The position numbers and the translations under genes are program-made. The notes beneath the pieces are model-generated. The model had not been told where the DNA came from, did no database searches, and saw only the letters and a list, made by a program, of their open reading frames with translations. Positions 44,646 through 59,646 of a stretch of DNA of 64,000 nucleotides are shown piece by piece. The DNA comes from Paraburkholderia sp. BL25I1N1 (GTDB lineage: Bacteria; Pseudomonadota; Gammaproteobacteria; Burkholderiales; Burkholderiaceae), in NCBI RefSeq assembly GCF_003002025.1, contig NZ_PVZB01000002.1, positions 372,001 through 436,000 of the forward strand, read 5' to 3'. Each line of letters begins with the position of its first letter. Position 1 is the first letter of the stretch.

Positions 44646-45698
44646 CTACACCGCCGGATGCCGCGCCTCTTCGAGCTGTTTGCGACGCGGCTCGCCCTGA
44701 CGCTCCAGCATCCAGCCCGGATATTCCGTCGGCAGCGCACTGACCTGATCGAGTTTGACGAGGTCATCCGCGGTGAGCGAAACGCCGGTCGCGGCGATAT
44801 TGTCGTCGAGCTGCTCGACCTTCTTCGCGCCGACAATCACCGTGGTGACCACCCGCTGATGCAGCAGCCACGCGAGCGCAATCTGCGCGACCGACACCTG
44901 CTTCGACTCGGCGATCGCGCGCATCACGTCGATGCAGTCGTACGCGCGCTCGCGATTGACCGGCGGAAAATCGAACGTCGTGCGACGGCTGCCCGCCTCG
45001 CCCTGCTGCTCACGCCCATACTTGCCGCTCAGCAGGCCACCCGCAAGCGGACTCCACACCATCAGGCCGAGGCCTTCGCTGTGCAGCATCGGCGCAAGTT
45101 CGCGTTCGAGGTCGCGGCCCGCCAGCGTGTAATACGCCTGCAACGTTTCGAAGCGCGCGAGCCCGAGGCGCTCGGAAATGCCGAGCGCTTTCGCAATCTG
45201 CCACGCGGCCCAGTTCGACACGCCCACGTAGCGCACATGGCCATGCTGCACGAGCGTGTCGAGCGCGCGCAGGGTTTCCTCGATCGGCGTGGCCGGATCG
45301 AAACCGTGGATCTGATACAGGTCGACGTGATCGAGTTGCAGACGCTTCAAACTCGCCTTCACGCCGTCGATGATGTGATAACGCGAAGCGCCGCGCGCAT
45401 TGGGAAACTCGCCCGTCTGGCCGAAGACTTTGGTGGCCACCACGATCTTGTCGCGCGGCACCTTGAGGTTTTTCAGCGCCTGGCCCGTGATCTGTTCGGA
45501 CAGGCCCTCCGAATAGACGTCGGCTGTGTCGATGAAATTGATGCCCGCGTCGAGCGCCCGGCCGACCAGCCGCTCCGCGTCCGCCTGCTGCAGGTCGCCG
45601 ATCTGCTTCCAGATGCCCCCGCCGCCGCCGAAGGTCATCGTGCCCAAACATAGCTCTGAGACAAAAACACCGGTACGGCCCAACTGGTTGTATCGCAT
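44646..45698 (-). CDS. Aldo/keto reductase
   Basis: A 350-residue NADPH-dependent reductase from ATG 45698, which has GGAG upstream. The AKR tetrad is visible: Asp and Tyr in FIDTADVYSEGLSE, Lys in IVVATKVFGQ and His in VDLYQIHGFDP. VSNWAAWQ and SPLAGGLLSGKY are typical of the AKR group that includes YajO/Gcy-like enzymes. The substrate is a small aldehyde or ketone, not predictable. Convergent with the CMD gene. Confidence 0.9.
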   Translation of the reverse strand: MRYNQLGRTGVFVSELCLGTMTFGGGGGIWKQIGDLQQADAERLVGRALDAGINFIDTADVYSEGLSEQITGQALKNLKVPRDKIVVATKVFGQTGEFPNARGASRYHIIDGVKASLKRLQLDHVDLYQIHGFDPATPIEETLRALDTLVQHGHVRYVGVSNWAAWQIAKALGISERLGLARFETLQAYYTLAGRDLERELAPMLHSEGLGLMVWSPLAGGLLSGKYGREQQGEAGSRRTTFDFPPVNRERAYDCIDVMRAIAESKQVSVAQIALAWLLHQRVVTTVIVGAKKVEQLDDNIAATGVSLTADDLVKLDQVSALPTEYPGWMLERQGEPRRKQLEEARHPAV

Positions 45699-45924
45699 CG
45701 TCGAGACTCCATCGTGGTTCGTGGATGGGTGAGGCGTAGAGAGTACTGCAATCGGCAAAATCCGGCAGCGCGTGACTCAGGCGCGCGTCACGCGGCAAAA
45801 ATTCCCGCAACGCGGCTTTCGCTCGCGACATAAATGCCGATCCGCAGCCCTCGGCAAAACTGGGGTAAACCTGCCAGACTAACTCCTGAACCATGCAACC
45901 GGCAGCTTTCGCCGCCCTCTGGAT

Positions 45925-50427
<4,503 letters not shown>

Positions 50428-50566
50428 CTTTTGGAATGCGCGCGGATCGCCGTAAATTACCTGAGTGTGACGGAAAAAATAGCATGTAGAAAAGGGCGTG
50501 AAAAAGCCTAAAGGCACAAGTTTTACTGACCGTAAATCTTTATAAGCCTTATTCCAATCGCTTCGC

Positions 50567-50627
50567 TACAATGGGGACAGTCTTAAGTATGATGAAGACT
50601 GTCTGCCGCCTCCGCCTTCAAGGCGGC
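50567..50627 (+). promoter_or_regulatory. rpfR leader: -10-like element and two tandem hairpins
   Basis: TACAAT at 50567-50572 is a good -10 element with a weak -35. Just after it, GACAGTCTT and AAGACTGTC (50576-50603) form a 9-bp inverted repeat with a 10-base spacer. At once follows GCCGCCT/AGGCGGC (50605-50627) with a 9-base loop. If transcription starts near 50579, the mRNA would begin with two stems before the GGGGAG ribosome site of rpfR. Confidence 0.45.
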
Positions 50628-50654
50628 CACCGGCACACACCGCCCGGGGAGCTC

Positions 50655-52658
50655 ATGAACGACGACCAACACGAGCAGGTGCTATTTGCCCAGTTCGGCA
50701 CAAGCAGCCCATGCTGGCGTCTGTCGAACGACAGCAACGCGCTCGAACTCACGCCCGTCACTGGCGACGTGCCGGCCAGTGTCGCCATTCCGTTGAATCC
50801 TCAGCAGGCTTCGCAAATCCGTTGCCTCACAGGCGTGACCTCGCACCTCGTCCTCGACGTGCGGCTGTTCGGCGAACCGTTGCGTCTGCATCTGGTCGGT
50901 AAAAAACTCAGCAGCAACAGTTGGGCCGGCACCGCCTCGGCCTATGACGACACCGAATCCGTCGCCCGCGATCTGGTGCACGGCCTCTCGTTTGCCGAAC
51001 AGGTCGTGTCCGAAGTGAATTCGGTTGTCGTGATCGTCGACCGGCATGGTCGAATACAGCGCTTCAACCGTCTTGCCGAAGAACTTACGGGCGTCAAGGA
51101 AGAGAACATTGTCGGCCGCAACGTCTGGGCGTTGTTCATGTCCACCGAAGACGGCGCGGCCTCCAGCCAGAACATTGCGGGCTTCTTCAATCGCGGTGTG
51201 TCGTACGAAGTCGAGCGGCGCGTCAAAACAGTGCATGGCGAGCGGCTGTTTCTGTTCCGCAACAAGTTCGTGCAGAGCGGCAGCGGCATCGACGAACAAT
51301 TCCTGATCTGCTCCGGCACCGACATCACCGAGCAACGGCTCGCGCAGGAACGCCTCACCGAACTGGCGAATACCGACTCGCTCACCGGCCTCGCGAACCG
51401 CAACGCGATCCAGGACAAGATCCGCGCCGCTATCGAAGACGCAGCGCCAGGCGAAGCCGTCGGCGTGCTGTTCCTCGACCTCGACAACTTCAAGAAGGTC
51501 AACGACCACTACGGCCACGTCTTCGGCGACCGCCTGATCCGCGACGTGTCGTCGGCCATCGGCGAGTGCCTGAATGAAGGCGATACGCTCGCGCGTCTCG
51601 GCGGTGACGAATTCATCGTCCTCGCCGCCAAGGGCACGGCGCACGAACTCGAAACCACCGCGCAGCGCATTCTCGAACGCATGCGCACACCGTTCGCGCT
51701 CGGGCTCGTAGAGGTCTACACCGGCTGCTCGATCGGCATCGCGCTGTATCCGGAACATGGCGACAGCCTCGAATCGCTGATCCGTTCCGCCGACACGGCC
51801 ATGTACGTCGCCAAAGACGAAGGCAAGCGCACGCACCGCGTGTTCTCGCCGGAAATGAACCGCCGCGTCGCCGAGTACATGTGGCTCGACACCAACCTGC
51901 GGCGCGGCCTCGAAGAAGGCCAACTGACGCTGCACTACCAGCCGAAACTGTCGCTCGCCACCGGCGTGGTGCAGGGCGTCGAAGCGCTGGTGCGCTGGAA
52001 TTCGCCGGAGCGCGGGCAGATCATGCCGAACGAGTTCATCCGTTACGCGGAAGAGTCCGGGCTGATCGGCGTACTGGGCCGCTGGGTCATGGAAACGGCC
52101 GCGAAACAGGCCGCCAAATGGAAGGCGGACGGCTACAACCTGCGCATCGCAATCAATGTGTCGGCGCGGCAACTGGTCGATACGGCCGTGGTCCGCCATT
52201 TCAGCGAGGCGTTGCAGAACGCCAGGCTCGACCCTTGCCTGATCGACCTCGAACTGACCGAGAGCTGCCTGATCGAAGACGAAACGGCCGCGATCGATCT
52301 GATCAAGCAGTTCCGCCAACTCGGCGCGCAGGTTCATCTGGACGATTTCGGCACGGGTTATTCGTCGCTATCGCAGCTCGGCCGGATTCCGCTCGACGTC
52401 ATCAAACTCGACCGCAGCTTCGTGCGCTCGATCAACGCCGACACCAAAGCGCAGGCACTCGTGCGCTCCATGGTGGCCGTTGCGCAGGAATTAAATTTCA
52501 AGGTGGTCGCCGAGGGGATCGAGACCGAGTCGGAAGAAGTGTTCATGAAGGGCCTGGGCGTGGATTACGTGCAGGGCTTCCTGTACGGTCAGGCCATGCC
52601 GGCGGCTGAATTCGAACGCTGGTTGCAGGATAGACAGAAGCTCAGGCTGATTGCCTGA
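50655..52658 (+). CDS. rpfR: RpfR: BDSF receptor, PAS-GGDEF-EAL protein
   Basis: A 667-residue protein from ATG 50655 (GGGGAG upstream). Residues 1-105 match the position of the RpfF-interaction domain of RpfR. A PAS domain (about 112-225, VNSVVVIVDRHGRIQRFNRL) binds the fatty-acid signal. The GGDEF domain (about 240-400) has an intact RLGGDEF, and the EAL domain has an intact EALVRW plus LHLDDFGTGYSS. In Burkholderia the signal binding to PAS stimulates c-di-GMP breakdown. The convergent neighbour is rpfF, as expected for this system. Identification rests on domain order plus this context. Confidence 0.92.
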   Translation: MNDDQHEQVLFAQFGTSSPCWRLSNDSNALELTPVTGDVPASVAIPLNPQQASQIRCLTGVTSHLVLDVRLFGEPLRLHLVGKKLSSNSWAGTASAYDDTESVARDLVHGLSFAEQVVSEVNSVVVIVDRHGRIQRFNRLAEELTGVKEENIVGRNVWALFMSTEDGAASSQNIAGFFNRGVSYEVERRVKTVHGERLFLFRNKFVQSGSGIDEQFLICSGTDITEQRLAQERLTELANTDSLTGLANRNAIQDKIRAAIEDAAPGEAVGVLFLDLDNFKKVNDHYGHVFGDRLIRDVSSAIGECLNEGDTLARLGGDEFIVLAAKGTAHELETTAQRILERMRTPFALGLVEVYTGCSIGIALYPEHGDSLESLIRSADTAMYVAKDEGKRTHRVFSPEMNRRVAEYMWLDTNLRRGLEEGQLTLHYQPKLSLATGVVQGVEALVRWNSPERGQIMPNEFIRYAEESGLIGVLGRWVMETAAKQAAKWKADGYNLRIAINVSARQLVDTAVVRHFSEALQNARLDPCLIDLELTESCLIEDETAAIDLIKQFRQLGAQVHLDDFGTGYSSLSQLGRIPLDVIKLDRSFVRSINADTKAQALVRSMVAVAQELNFKVVAEGIETESEEVFMKGLGVDYVQGFLYGQAMPAAEFERWLQDRQKLRLIA

Positions 52659-52665
52659 GCTTCTG
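52635..52665. terminator. Hairpin overlapping the rpfR stop
   Basis: CAGAAGCTCAGGC and GCCTGAGCTTCTG form a 13-bp perfect stem with a 5-base loop that includes the rpfR stop codon. No T-tract follows on the plus strand, so intrinsic termination is uncertain; it could also protect the 3' end between the convergent genes. Confidence 0.5.
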
Positions 52666-52733
52666 GTGCCGCCACCGTTGCGGCTCGTTGTGGTCGAACC
52701 CGCGGTCGAACCCGTCGCCGACCTCGGGTCAGT

Positions 52734-53618
52734 TCAGGCGAAATTGGCCGCGCTGGCCGTCTGACGCAGGTTCGAGGTGCGGCGGTTCTGCAGCGTCACC
52801 AGCCGCTCCATGAAGGCGAGGTCCTTCTCCTCGATCGTGAAGGCGGCGTCGACCCAATCCTCGGTGATTTCCATCAGCTCGGCGCGCGAGAGTTGCAGCA
52901 CGCGCTGGCGCGCCCGCAGCATCGCCCGGATGCCGTTCATTTTCGGCTTGAGCGTGTCGATGAAAGTACGGGTCGCCATATAGGCTTCGCCGGGTTCGAA
53001 CAGCTGATCGACCAGACCCTTGCCGTAATGCCATTCGGCCGTATGCGATTCGCCGACGCCGATCAGCTCCTCCGCGAGCCGCATGCCGGCCTTGCGCGCC
53101 ACCAGTGAATAACCGCCCATGCCCGGGAACAGGTTGAACGCGATCTCCGGGAAGCCCATACGCGCGTCGCTCTGCGCGAGCAGGAAATGATGCGCGAGCG
53201 CGGCCTCGAAGCCCCCACCGAGTGCCGTGCCCTCCACCATCGCGATCGAAATCGCCCCCGTGTCGAATCCCCGCGACGCCGCATGCACGCAATCCACACA
53301 GGCGCGCGCATAGGACATCAACGCCTGACGCTTGCCGGCGCGGATCGCGTCTGCGAAGAAGTCCAGATCGCCGCCGACGTTGTACATGGTCGGAATCAAC
53401 GAACCGGTGACCCAGAAATCGATCGGCAATCCTGATTCCCGTGCTGCCTGCGCGAGTTCCAGGATGTCATGCACCAGATCGAGATTGAAACAGGGACGCG
53501 GCTGCGCCCGCAACATCATCCACATGACATTGCGGCCTTCTTCGTAGTAAGCCGAAATTTGAGAAAGATTGCCGGCTTCGAGGAACGGACGGCAGGCGTG
53601 ATGGTTATGCAGATTCAT
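52734..53618 (-). CDS. rpfF: RpfF: BDSF synthase (crotonase family)
   Basis: A 294-residue crotonase-fold enzyme. The acyl-ACP dehydratase/thioesterase active site is shown by VEGTALGGGFEAALAHHFLL and GFPEIAFNLFPGMGGYS, containing the two catalytic Glu residues. RpfF makes cis-2-dodecenoic acid (BDSF) from 3-hydroxy-acyl-ACP. The N-terminus YYEEGRNVMWMMLRAQPRP and the partner rpfR convergent 75 bp away distinguish it from ordinary enoyl-CoA hydratases. ATG 53618 has AAGGACCG upstream. Confidence 0.92.
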   Translation of the reverse strand: MNLHNHHACRPFLEAGNLSQISAYYEEGRNVMWMMLRAQPRPCFNLDLVHDILELAQAARESGLPIDFWVTGSLIPTMYNVGGDLDFFADAIRAGKRQALMSYARACVDCVHAASRGFDTGAISIAMVEGTALGGGFEAALAHHFLLAQSDARMGFPEIAFNLFPGMGGYSLVARKAGMRLAEELIGVGESHTAEWHYGKGLVDQLFEPGEAYMATRTFIDTLKPKMNGIRAMLRARQRVLQLSRAELMEITEDWVDAAFTIEEKDLAFMERLVTLQNRRTSNLRQTASAANFA

Positions 53619-54048
53619 TTTGAACGGTCCTTTTAAGGTTAAACAGTGGTATTGCTATGCGAGCCTAAAGCAGACCGGAATTGGATGGGAGCGGGGTAAC
53701 CAACAGATGAATGCAAGCCGCGTTCAAAATCCCGCCAGCAGGCGTTCTGCGGGAAAGAGAACGCACAGGGGGCATGTCGTATCGACGCAAACGCTTGCGC
53801 ACCGAAAATGGGCGAAATCAACCCGCAAACAGGCGCGCGGCGCGCAATCAGTTTGCGCGCGGCCGGGGATTGAATGTCTTACCGGAATGGCAAGAAAGAG
53901 AAATTGTTTTCGATTAGAAAATGCAATCGAAAATGATAAGCGGCGAATTATTTTCTTCTGCGATGGGTTGGCTAACAGACGGTGTATGCGCTTCGCATAA
54001 TCAAAACGCGGGCGACCCATCGCGCCCGCGCCTTTGCATCAAAATCGT
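53619..54048. other. AT-rich rpfF upstream region with a 9-bp inverted repeat
   Basis: A 430-bp stretch clearly lower in GC than its surroundings and without a coding-like frame. TTTTCGATT (53907-53915) and AATCGAAAA (53925-53933) form a perfect inverted repeat with a 9-base spacer, about 290 bp upstream of rpfF and 115 bp past the Ldh stop. It may be an operator of rpfF or a weak 3'-end hairpin of the Ldh gene. Confidence 0.45.
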
Positions 54049-55152
54049 TTATTGCAAACGCGCGGACCAGCGGCCGGCTTCTTCCGCGCTCATGCCGACG
54101 GCGAGCGCCGCGGCGAGAATCTGCGCCCATGTGGCCGAATCCACGGGAATACCCTCCGCCTCGCGCTGCGCGCGCGTCACGCGCTCGGGTTCGCCGGGCT
54201 CATAGATACGGTCGGCGCCGGCCGCGAGCGGCGAGGCCTTCACCCAGTCGATGAACGCGTCGGCTTCGGCTTGCGCATCGGGCGCGTCGAACGCGGCCGG
54301 ATCGATGATCACCGACAGCATGCAGTTGATGATCGCGTTGGTCGTGCCGAGCGTGGTCGAGTGCGTGGTAAAGCCGCCCGAGAGCGCGCCGCCGAAGATC
54401 TCGCACATGGCCGCGAGCCCGAAACCCTTATGTCCGCCGAACGGCGTCAGCGAACCGAACGGCGCTTCGTGCATGACTTTGGGTTCGAGCGTGGCGCGGC
54501 CCTCGTGATCGATCAGCGCGCCGGGTTGAACCTGCTTGCCCTGGTTATAGGCGACGCGCGTCTTGCCATAGGCCACCGTGCTGGTCGCGAAGTCGAGCAC
54601 GAGCGGCGGCTTGCCGGGCCGCGGATACGCCGCGCAAAACGGATTCGTGCCGATGCGCCGGTCCGCGCCGCCAAACGGCGCGACGAGCGGATCGCCCGCC
54701 ACGTTGACGAAGTGGAACGACACGAGACCCGCCCGTGCGCACTGTTCGGCCCAATGACCGATACGCCCGATGTGATGCGCGCCGCGCAAGCCGACCGCGC
54801 AGATGCCGAGGCGTTTGGCGCGCTCGATACCCCGCTCCATCGCCTCGAACGCCACCACCTGACCGAAGCCTCTGCCGCCTTCGACGGTCAGCACGGCGCC
54901 CGCGTCTTTGACCACGTCGGCATGCAGGTTCAACTGAAGCTCGCCGTCGGCAAGCGACGCCACATAGCGCGGAATCATCCCCACGCCGTGCGAGTCGTGG
55001 CCCGTCAGATTGGCCGCCACCAGATGATCGGCGACCAGTTCCGCTTCCCGTGGCGTGCTGCCCGCCCGCTCCCAGATTGCCCTCACATAGGCATGCAATT
55101 GATCGGCCGGAATCCGGGGCGTGACGGGTTGAGCGGTCGAGTTATCGGTCAT
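54049..55152 (-). CDS. Ldh-family (malate/L-lactate/ureidoglycolate-type) dehydrogenase
   Basis: A 367-residue NAD(P)-dependent oxidoreductase of the Ldh2/YlbC fold. ADHLVAANLTGHDSHGVGMI, GIGTNPFC-like RRIGTNPFCAAYPR, and PFGGHKGFGLAAMCEIFGG are the family blocks, with the catalytic His in SHGVG. The family includes malate, lactate, sulfolactate and Delta1-piperideine-2-carboxylate reductases, so substrate is open. It begins 55 bp after the M20 peptidase gene and is probably in one operon with it, which hints at amino-acid or dipeptide catabolism. Confidence 0.87.
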   Translation of the reverse strand: MTDNSTAQPVTPRIPADQLHAYVRAIWERAGSTPREAELVADHLVAANLTGHDSHGVGMIPRYVASLADGELQLNLHADVVKDAGAVLTVEGGRGFGQVVAFEAMERGIERAKRLGICAVGLRGAHHIGRIGHWAEQCARAGLVSFHFVNVAGDPLVAPFGGADRRIGTNPFCAAYPRPGKPPLVLDFATSTVAYGKTRVAYNQGKQVQPGALIDHEGRATLEPKVMHEAPFGSLTPFGGHKGFGLAAMCEIFGGALSGGFTTHSTTLGTTNAIINCMLSVIIDPAAFDAPDAQAEADAFIDWVKASPLAAGADRIYEPGEPERVTRAQREAEGIPVDSATWAQILAAALAVGMSAEEAGRWSARLQ

Positions 55153-55207
55153 TCACAAGGTCGGCGGACGTGACGGATTCAGGCCAAGCAGAAGTTAAAG
55201 AACTTGC

Positions 55208-56668
<1,461 letters not shown>

Positions 56669-56889
56669 GATGGCGGTCCGTGGGGATCTGTTCTGTCGAA
56701 ACGATCATCATAGTCCGGTTGCGGGATTGGCTGAACCCCTCGCAATACATTGGCCTCGCTGAGCGGGCGGCGCGAACTGCCGGTGGCAGTCATCCCACGC
56801 ACGGCGCAACGCTTTGCGGCGAGCTTACGCAAACAAAATAATCGCGCGACAATCGCAGCATGGGTCGCCTATCGCGAGGGAGCCGCTTC

Positions 56890-57201
56890 ATGGGAGGCAA
56901 TGTCGTCGTGCAGGCCATCGCCGCGGTGCTGGCGCTGGCGCTCTACTTTTTGCCGGCCGTGGTGGCGGACCGGCGCAAGCGTCATGACGTGCTGACGCTG
57001 GCGCTCTTCAATGCCTGTCTCGGCTGGACCGTGTTCGGCTGGCTGCTCGCGCTCTACTGGTCATTGCAACCGAACCCGCCGAAGAACATTGCGGGCGAAG
57101 TCGTGGAGACGCGCAAGCTCGTCAGCATGCGGGCGTTTTCCAGCGCGCTGCTGGTGCGCGTGCAACGACGCGCGAGCGAGCGGGATCGCTCCGGCAAGTA
57201 A
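56890..57201 (+). CDS. Superinfection-immunity-like membrane protein (Imm_superinfect)
   Basis: A 103-residue protein from ATG 56890, with GAGGGAG upstream; ATG 56860 is a weaker alternative. Two hydrophobic helices, AIAAVLALALYFLPAVVA and LFNACLGWTVFGWLLALYWS, are separated by the basic loop DRRKRHDV, the arrangement of T4 Imm-like proteins that hinder phage DNA entry. Housekeeping homologues without proven immunity function are widespread. A short polar tail follows. It stands alone, divergent from the M20 gene. Confidence 0.75.
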   Translation: MGGNVVVQAIAAVLALALYFLPAVVADRRKRHDVLTLALFNACLGWTVFGWLLALYWSLQPNPPKNIAGEVVETRKLVSMRAFSSALLVRVQRRASERDRSGK

Positions 57202-57274
57202 ATCAGGCGTGGTGTGGCGAGGCGGAAAAACGGGCTGGTCGGCCAAGGCGCCGGCCGACCCCGCTGCGGGCCGT

Positions 57275-57547
57275 TCAGGCCGCGCGGCTCATGCGGTTCC
57301 ACAAGACGGAACCAGCGGGAATGGAGCGCGGCTCGACGCGTACGCTCGCGGGTGAAAACATCTCGCGGCGCAGTTCGCCGTGCTCATCGAACCATTCGCA
57401 AATCAGCCAGTCGCCAGGATTGAGCGCAACGGGGCCTGCGTAGGTTACCGTCATGCGCGAGCCGCCTTCCTTCAAGGTGACGACGTCGCCGATGTTGATC
57501 GGGGCGGTGAGCGGTGCCTGGAATGCGTCAATGGTAGCGGTCAGCAT
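57275..57547 (-). CDS. YodC/DUF2158-like small protein
   Basis: A 90-residue protein from ATG 57547, with AGGGGGA upstream. NIGDVVTLKEGGSRMTVTYA and DWLICEWFDEHGELRREMF match the small beta-barrel of DUF2158 (YodC). No cysteine-rich or membrane motif is present. Function unknown. Convergent with the superinfection-immunity-like gene. Confidence 0.8.
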   Translation of the reverse strand: MLTATIDAFQAPLTAPINIGDVVTLKEGGSRMTVTYAGPVALNPGDWLICEWFDEHGELRREMFSPASVRVEPRSIPAGSVLWNRMSRAA

Positions 57548-58034
57548 ATTCGTCCCCCTACGGAACCGTTGAACGGTATTTAAGTCATTGTGCCGGTTTT
57601 TTCGACTATGGATCTGCTGAAGGAAAACGCTAAAGGATTGGGCAAGATTAACAATCGAAATTAATGGCCGCAAGCGCTTTTTATTGATACCGTTTTCACC
57701 GGAAGTGGGATGGCTTCCACTTCCGGCTGTCGATGGGTAAAAACCGGGAAAACCCTGCAATCGGCTGTCAGGCCGCCTTTCCATGCCGCACTGCACGATC
57801 GCAAGGCTTACTGCGGAGTGCCCGCGCCGCCAGTAGAAAATGCGAATGCGGTTTCGTCATATCTAATGCTCCGGCGGACAGCGATTCAGGGTTTATTCTG
57901 ATCGTGCATAGCAAGATTACCTGTGAATAACGAACTCACCGGTAAATGCGCCATGCTTAAAATCACTCTCGTTTAAAAAAATGCCTAATAACCTCGGGCA
58001 ATCTTTGTTGAAAACGATTGCCGCTGCCGGATTT
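57548..58034. other. AT-rich intergenic region
   Basis: About 490 bp, visibly lower in GC than the flanking genes, upstream of the YodC-like gene and downstream of the MFS gene. No coding-like frame or strong terminator was found. Confidence 0.35.
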
Positions 58035-59615
58035 TCAAACCGGCTGCGCCGGGCGGCGGAGCACGAGTTGCTGGTGCCGCACGAGCAGCACGCTCAAGCC
58101 GATGCACAAGAACATCAGCAGTGCGTTGATCGCGAGGCTGAGTTGGAACGCGTGCGCGTAGTCGCCAGGTGCCGCGCGCCCGCCAATCGCGCCGAAGAAC
58201 GCACCGCTGATGGCTGCCGTGCCGAACGCCGAGCCGATCTGCAGCGTCGACGACACCACGCCTGAAGCAAGCCCGGCTTTCTCCGGCACGACCTCCAGCA
58301 ACACGATGCGCATGATCGACGGCAGCAGCAGCCCATGACCGACGCCCGCGCATACCAGCCCGCAATAGAACAGCAGATCCGGCGTAGCCGATTGGGTGGC
58401 GGACCAGCCCGTGACCATGAAGCCGACCGTCATCATCGAAAAACCGAGCGTGAGCACATGGCCGCCGATGCGCTTGACCACCGCCGGCGAGGCCAGCGGC
58501 CCGACGACGAAACCGATCGCGAACGGCATGATCGCCATGCCGGAGGCGAGCGGCGTCCAGTGCAAACCGGTCTGCAGGAAGATCCCGTAGGTCAGGAAAA
58601 ACGCGCTATTGCAGTAGAACAGAAACGCAAGCACGAGCCCTAACGCGAAGGCCCGGTTGCGGAACAACTGCAGATCCACCAGCGGATGGCCGCCGCCGCG
58701 CTCCACGCGCTGCTCGGTGATCACGAAGAGCGCGAACGCCGGCAGCGCAAGCGCGAACATCACGAAGGTCCACGCCGGCCAGCCGGCTTCGCGGCCATGC
58801 GTCATCGGATAGATGACCAGCAGTAGCACGGCGGACAGCAGCGCCACGCCCTTCACGTCGATGCCGGTGCGCGTGGCCGGCTGATTCTCCGGCACGAACT
58901 TCCACGTGCCGAGAAACGCCGCAATACCGATCGGAATGTTGATCAGAAAAATGATGCGCCAGTCGAGGCCGAACGGGTGATAGGTGATCAGCGCGCCGCC
59001 GCCCAACTGACCGACGATCGACGACAAGCCGAACACGAAGCCATACAGGCTCATCACCTTGGTCTGCTGATGCAGAGGCACCACCGCGCGAATCGTGGCA
59101 AGCACTTGCGGCGCCATGACGGCGGCGGCGATGCCCTGCACGATCCGCGAGATCACCAGCATGTGTCCGCTGGTCGCGAACCCGCACAGCGCCGAGGCGA
59201 CCACGAACGCTGCCATGCCCGTCATGAACATGCGGCGGCGGCCGAACAGATCGCCGAGCCGCCCGCCCGTGATCAGCAACACCGCATACGCCGAGGCATA
59301 AGCCGAGACGACGAGTTGCAATTGCGCGTCGGTGGCGTTCAGGCCGGTGTGGATCGAGGGCAGCGCGAGGTTGACGATGAAGTAGTCGAGCGGCGCGAGG
59401 AAGGCGCCGACGAATAGCACCGCCAGCGCTAGGCCTTGCCGTTCGAAGCGCGTCTGGGTCTTGTCGGCCGCTGGTGCCATACCCTTTACCACGCCCTTTG
59501 GCACACCAGTCGCCAGATTCGCGGCCGCGGTGCTAGGACAGATCACCGCTGAGGCTGCGGCGCCTTGAGGTCCAACGCATGCCGCCGCAGCGGACTTCAT
59601 CGCTTCGCTTTTCAT
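58035..59615 (-). CDS. MFS multidrug exporter (DHA2 type)
   Basis: A 526-residue exporter from ATG 59615. A 50-residue Ala-rich N-terminal extension precedes 14 hydrophobic helices. FIVNLALPSIHTGLNATDAQ is the helix-1 region, GGRLGDLFGRRRMFM is motif A, and FGLSSIVGQLGGGALI is the motif-C-like helix. The substrate is not evident. It follows the TetR gene by 31 bp on the same strand, so the repressor and pump form one operon, and a copy of the putative TetR site overlaps its start codon. Confidence 0.87.
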   Translation of the reverse strand: MKSEAMKSAAAACVGPQGAAASAVICPSTAAANLATGVPKGVVKGMAPAADKTQTRFERQGLALAVLFVGAFLAPLDYFIVNLALPSIHTGLNATDAQLQLVVSAYASAYAVLLITGGRLGDLFGRRRMFMTGMAAFVVASALCGFATSGHMLVISRIVQGIAAAVMAPQVLATIRAVVPLHQQTKVMSLYGFVFGLSSIVGQLGGGALITYHPFGLDWRIIFLINIPIGIAAFLGTWKFVPENQPATRTGIDVKGVALLSAVLLLVIYPMTHGREAGWPAWTFVMFALALPAFALFVITEQRVERGGGHPLVDLQLFRNRAFALGLVLAFLFYCNSAFFLTYGIFLQTGLHWTPLASGMAIMPFAIGFVVGPLASPAVVKRIGGHVLTLGFSMMTVGFMVTGWSATQSATPDLLFYCGLVCAGVGHGLLLPSIMRIVLLEVVPEKAGLASGVVSSTLQIGSAFGTAAISGAFFGAIGGRAAPGDYAHAFQLSLAINALLMFLCIGLSVLLVRHQQLVLRRPAQPV

Positions 59616-59628
59616 GACTGATCGTTCA
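59615..59628. promoter_or_regulatory. Candidate TetR operator, copy 1
   Basis: TGACTGATCGTTCA overlaps the exporter start codon. It matches 12 of 14 bases of the element in front of the TetR gene (60299-60312) and has partial dyad symmetry (TGA ... GATC ... TCA). Confidence 0.5.
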
Positions 59629-59646
59629 AAAATTCGGCAAAAAAAT

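Noticed and set aside
50682..52337. 551-codon minus-strand frame opposite rpfR
   Set aside because: Antisense shadow of a gene with intact GGDEF and EAL motifs.
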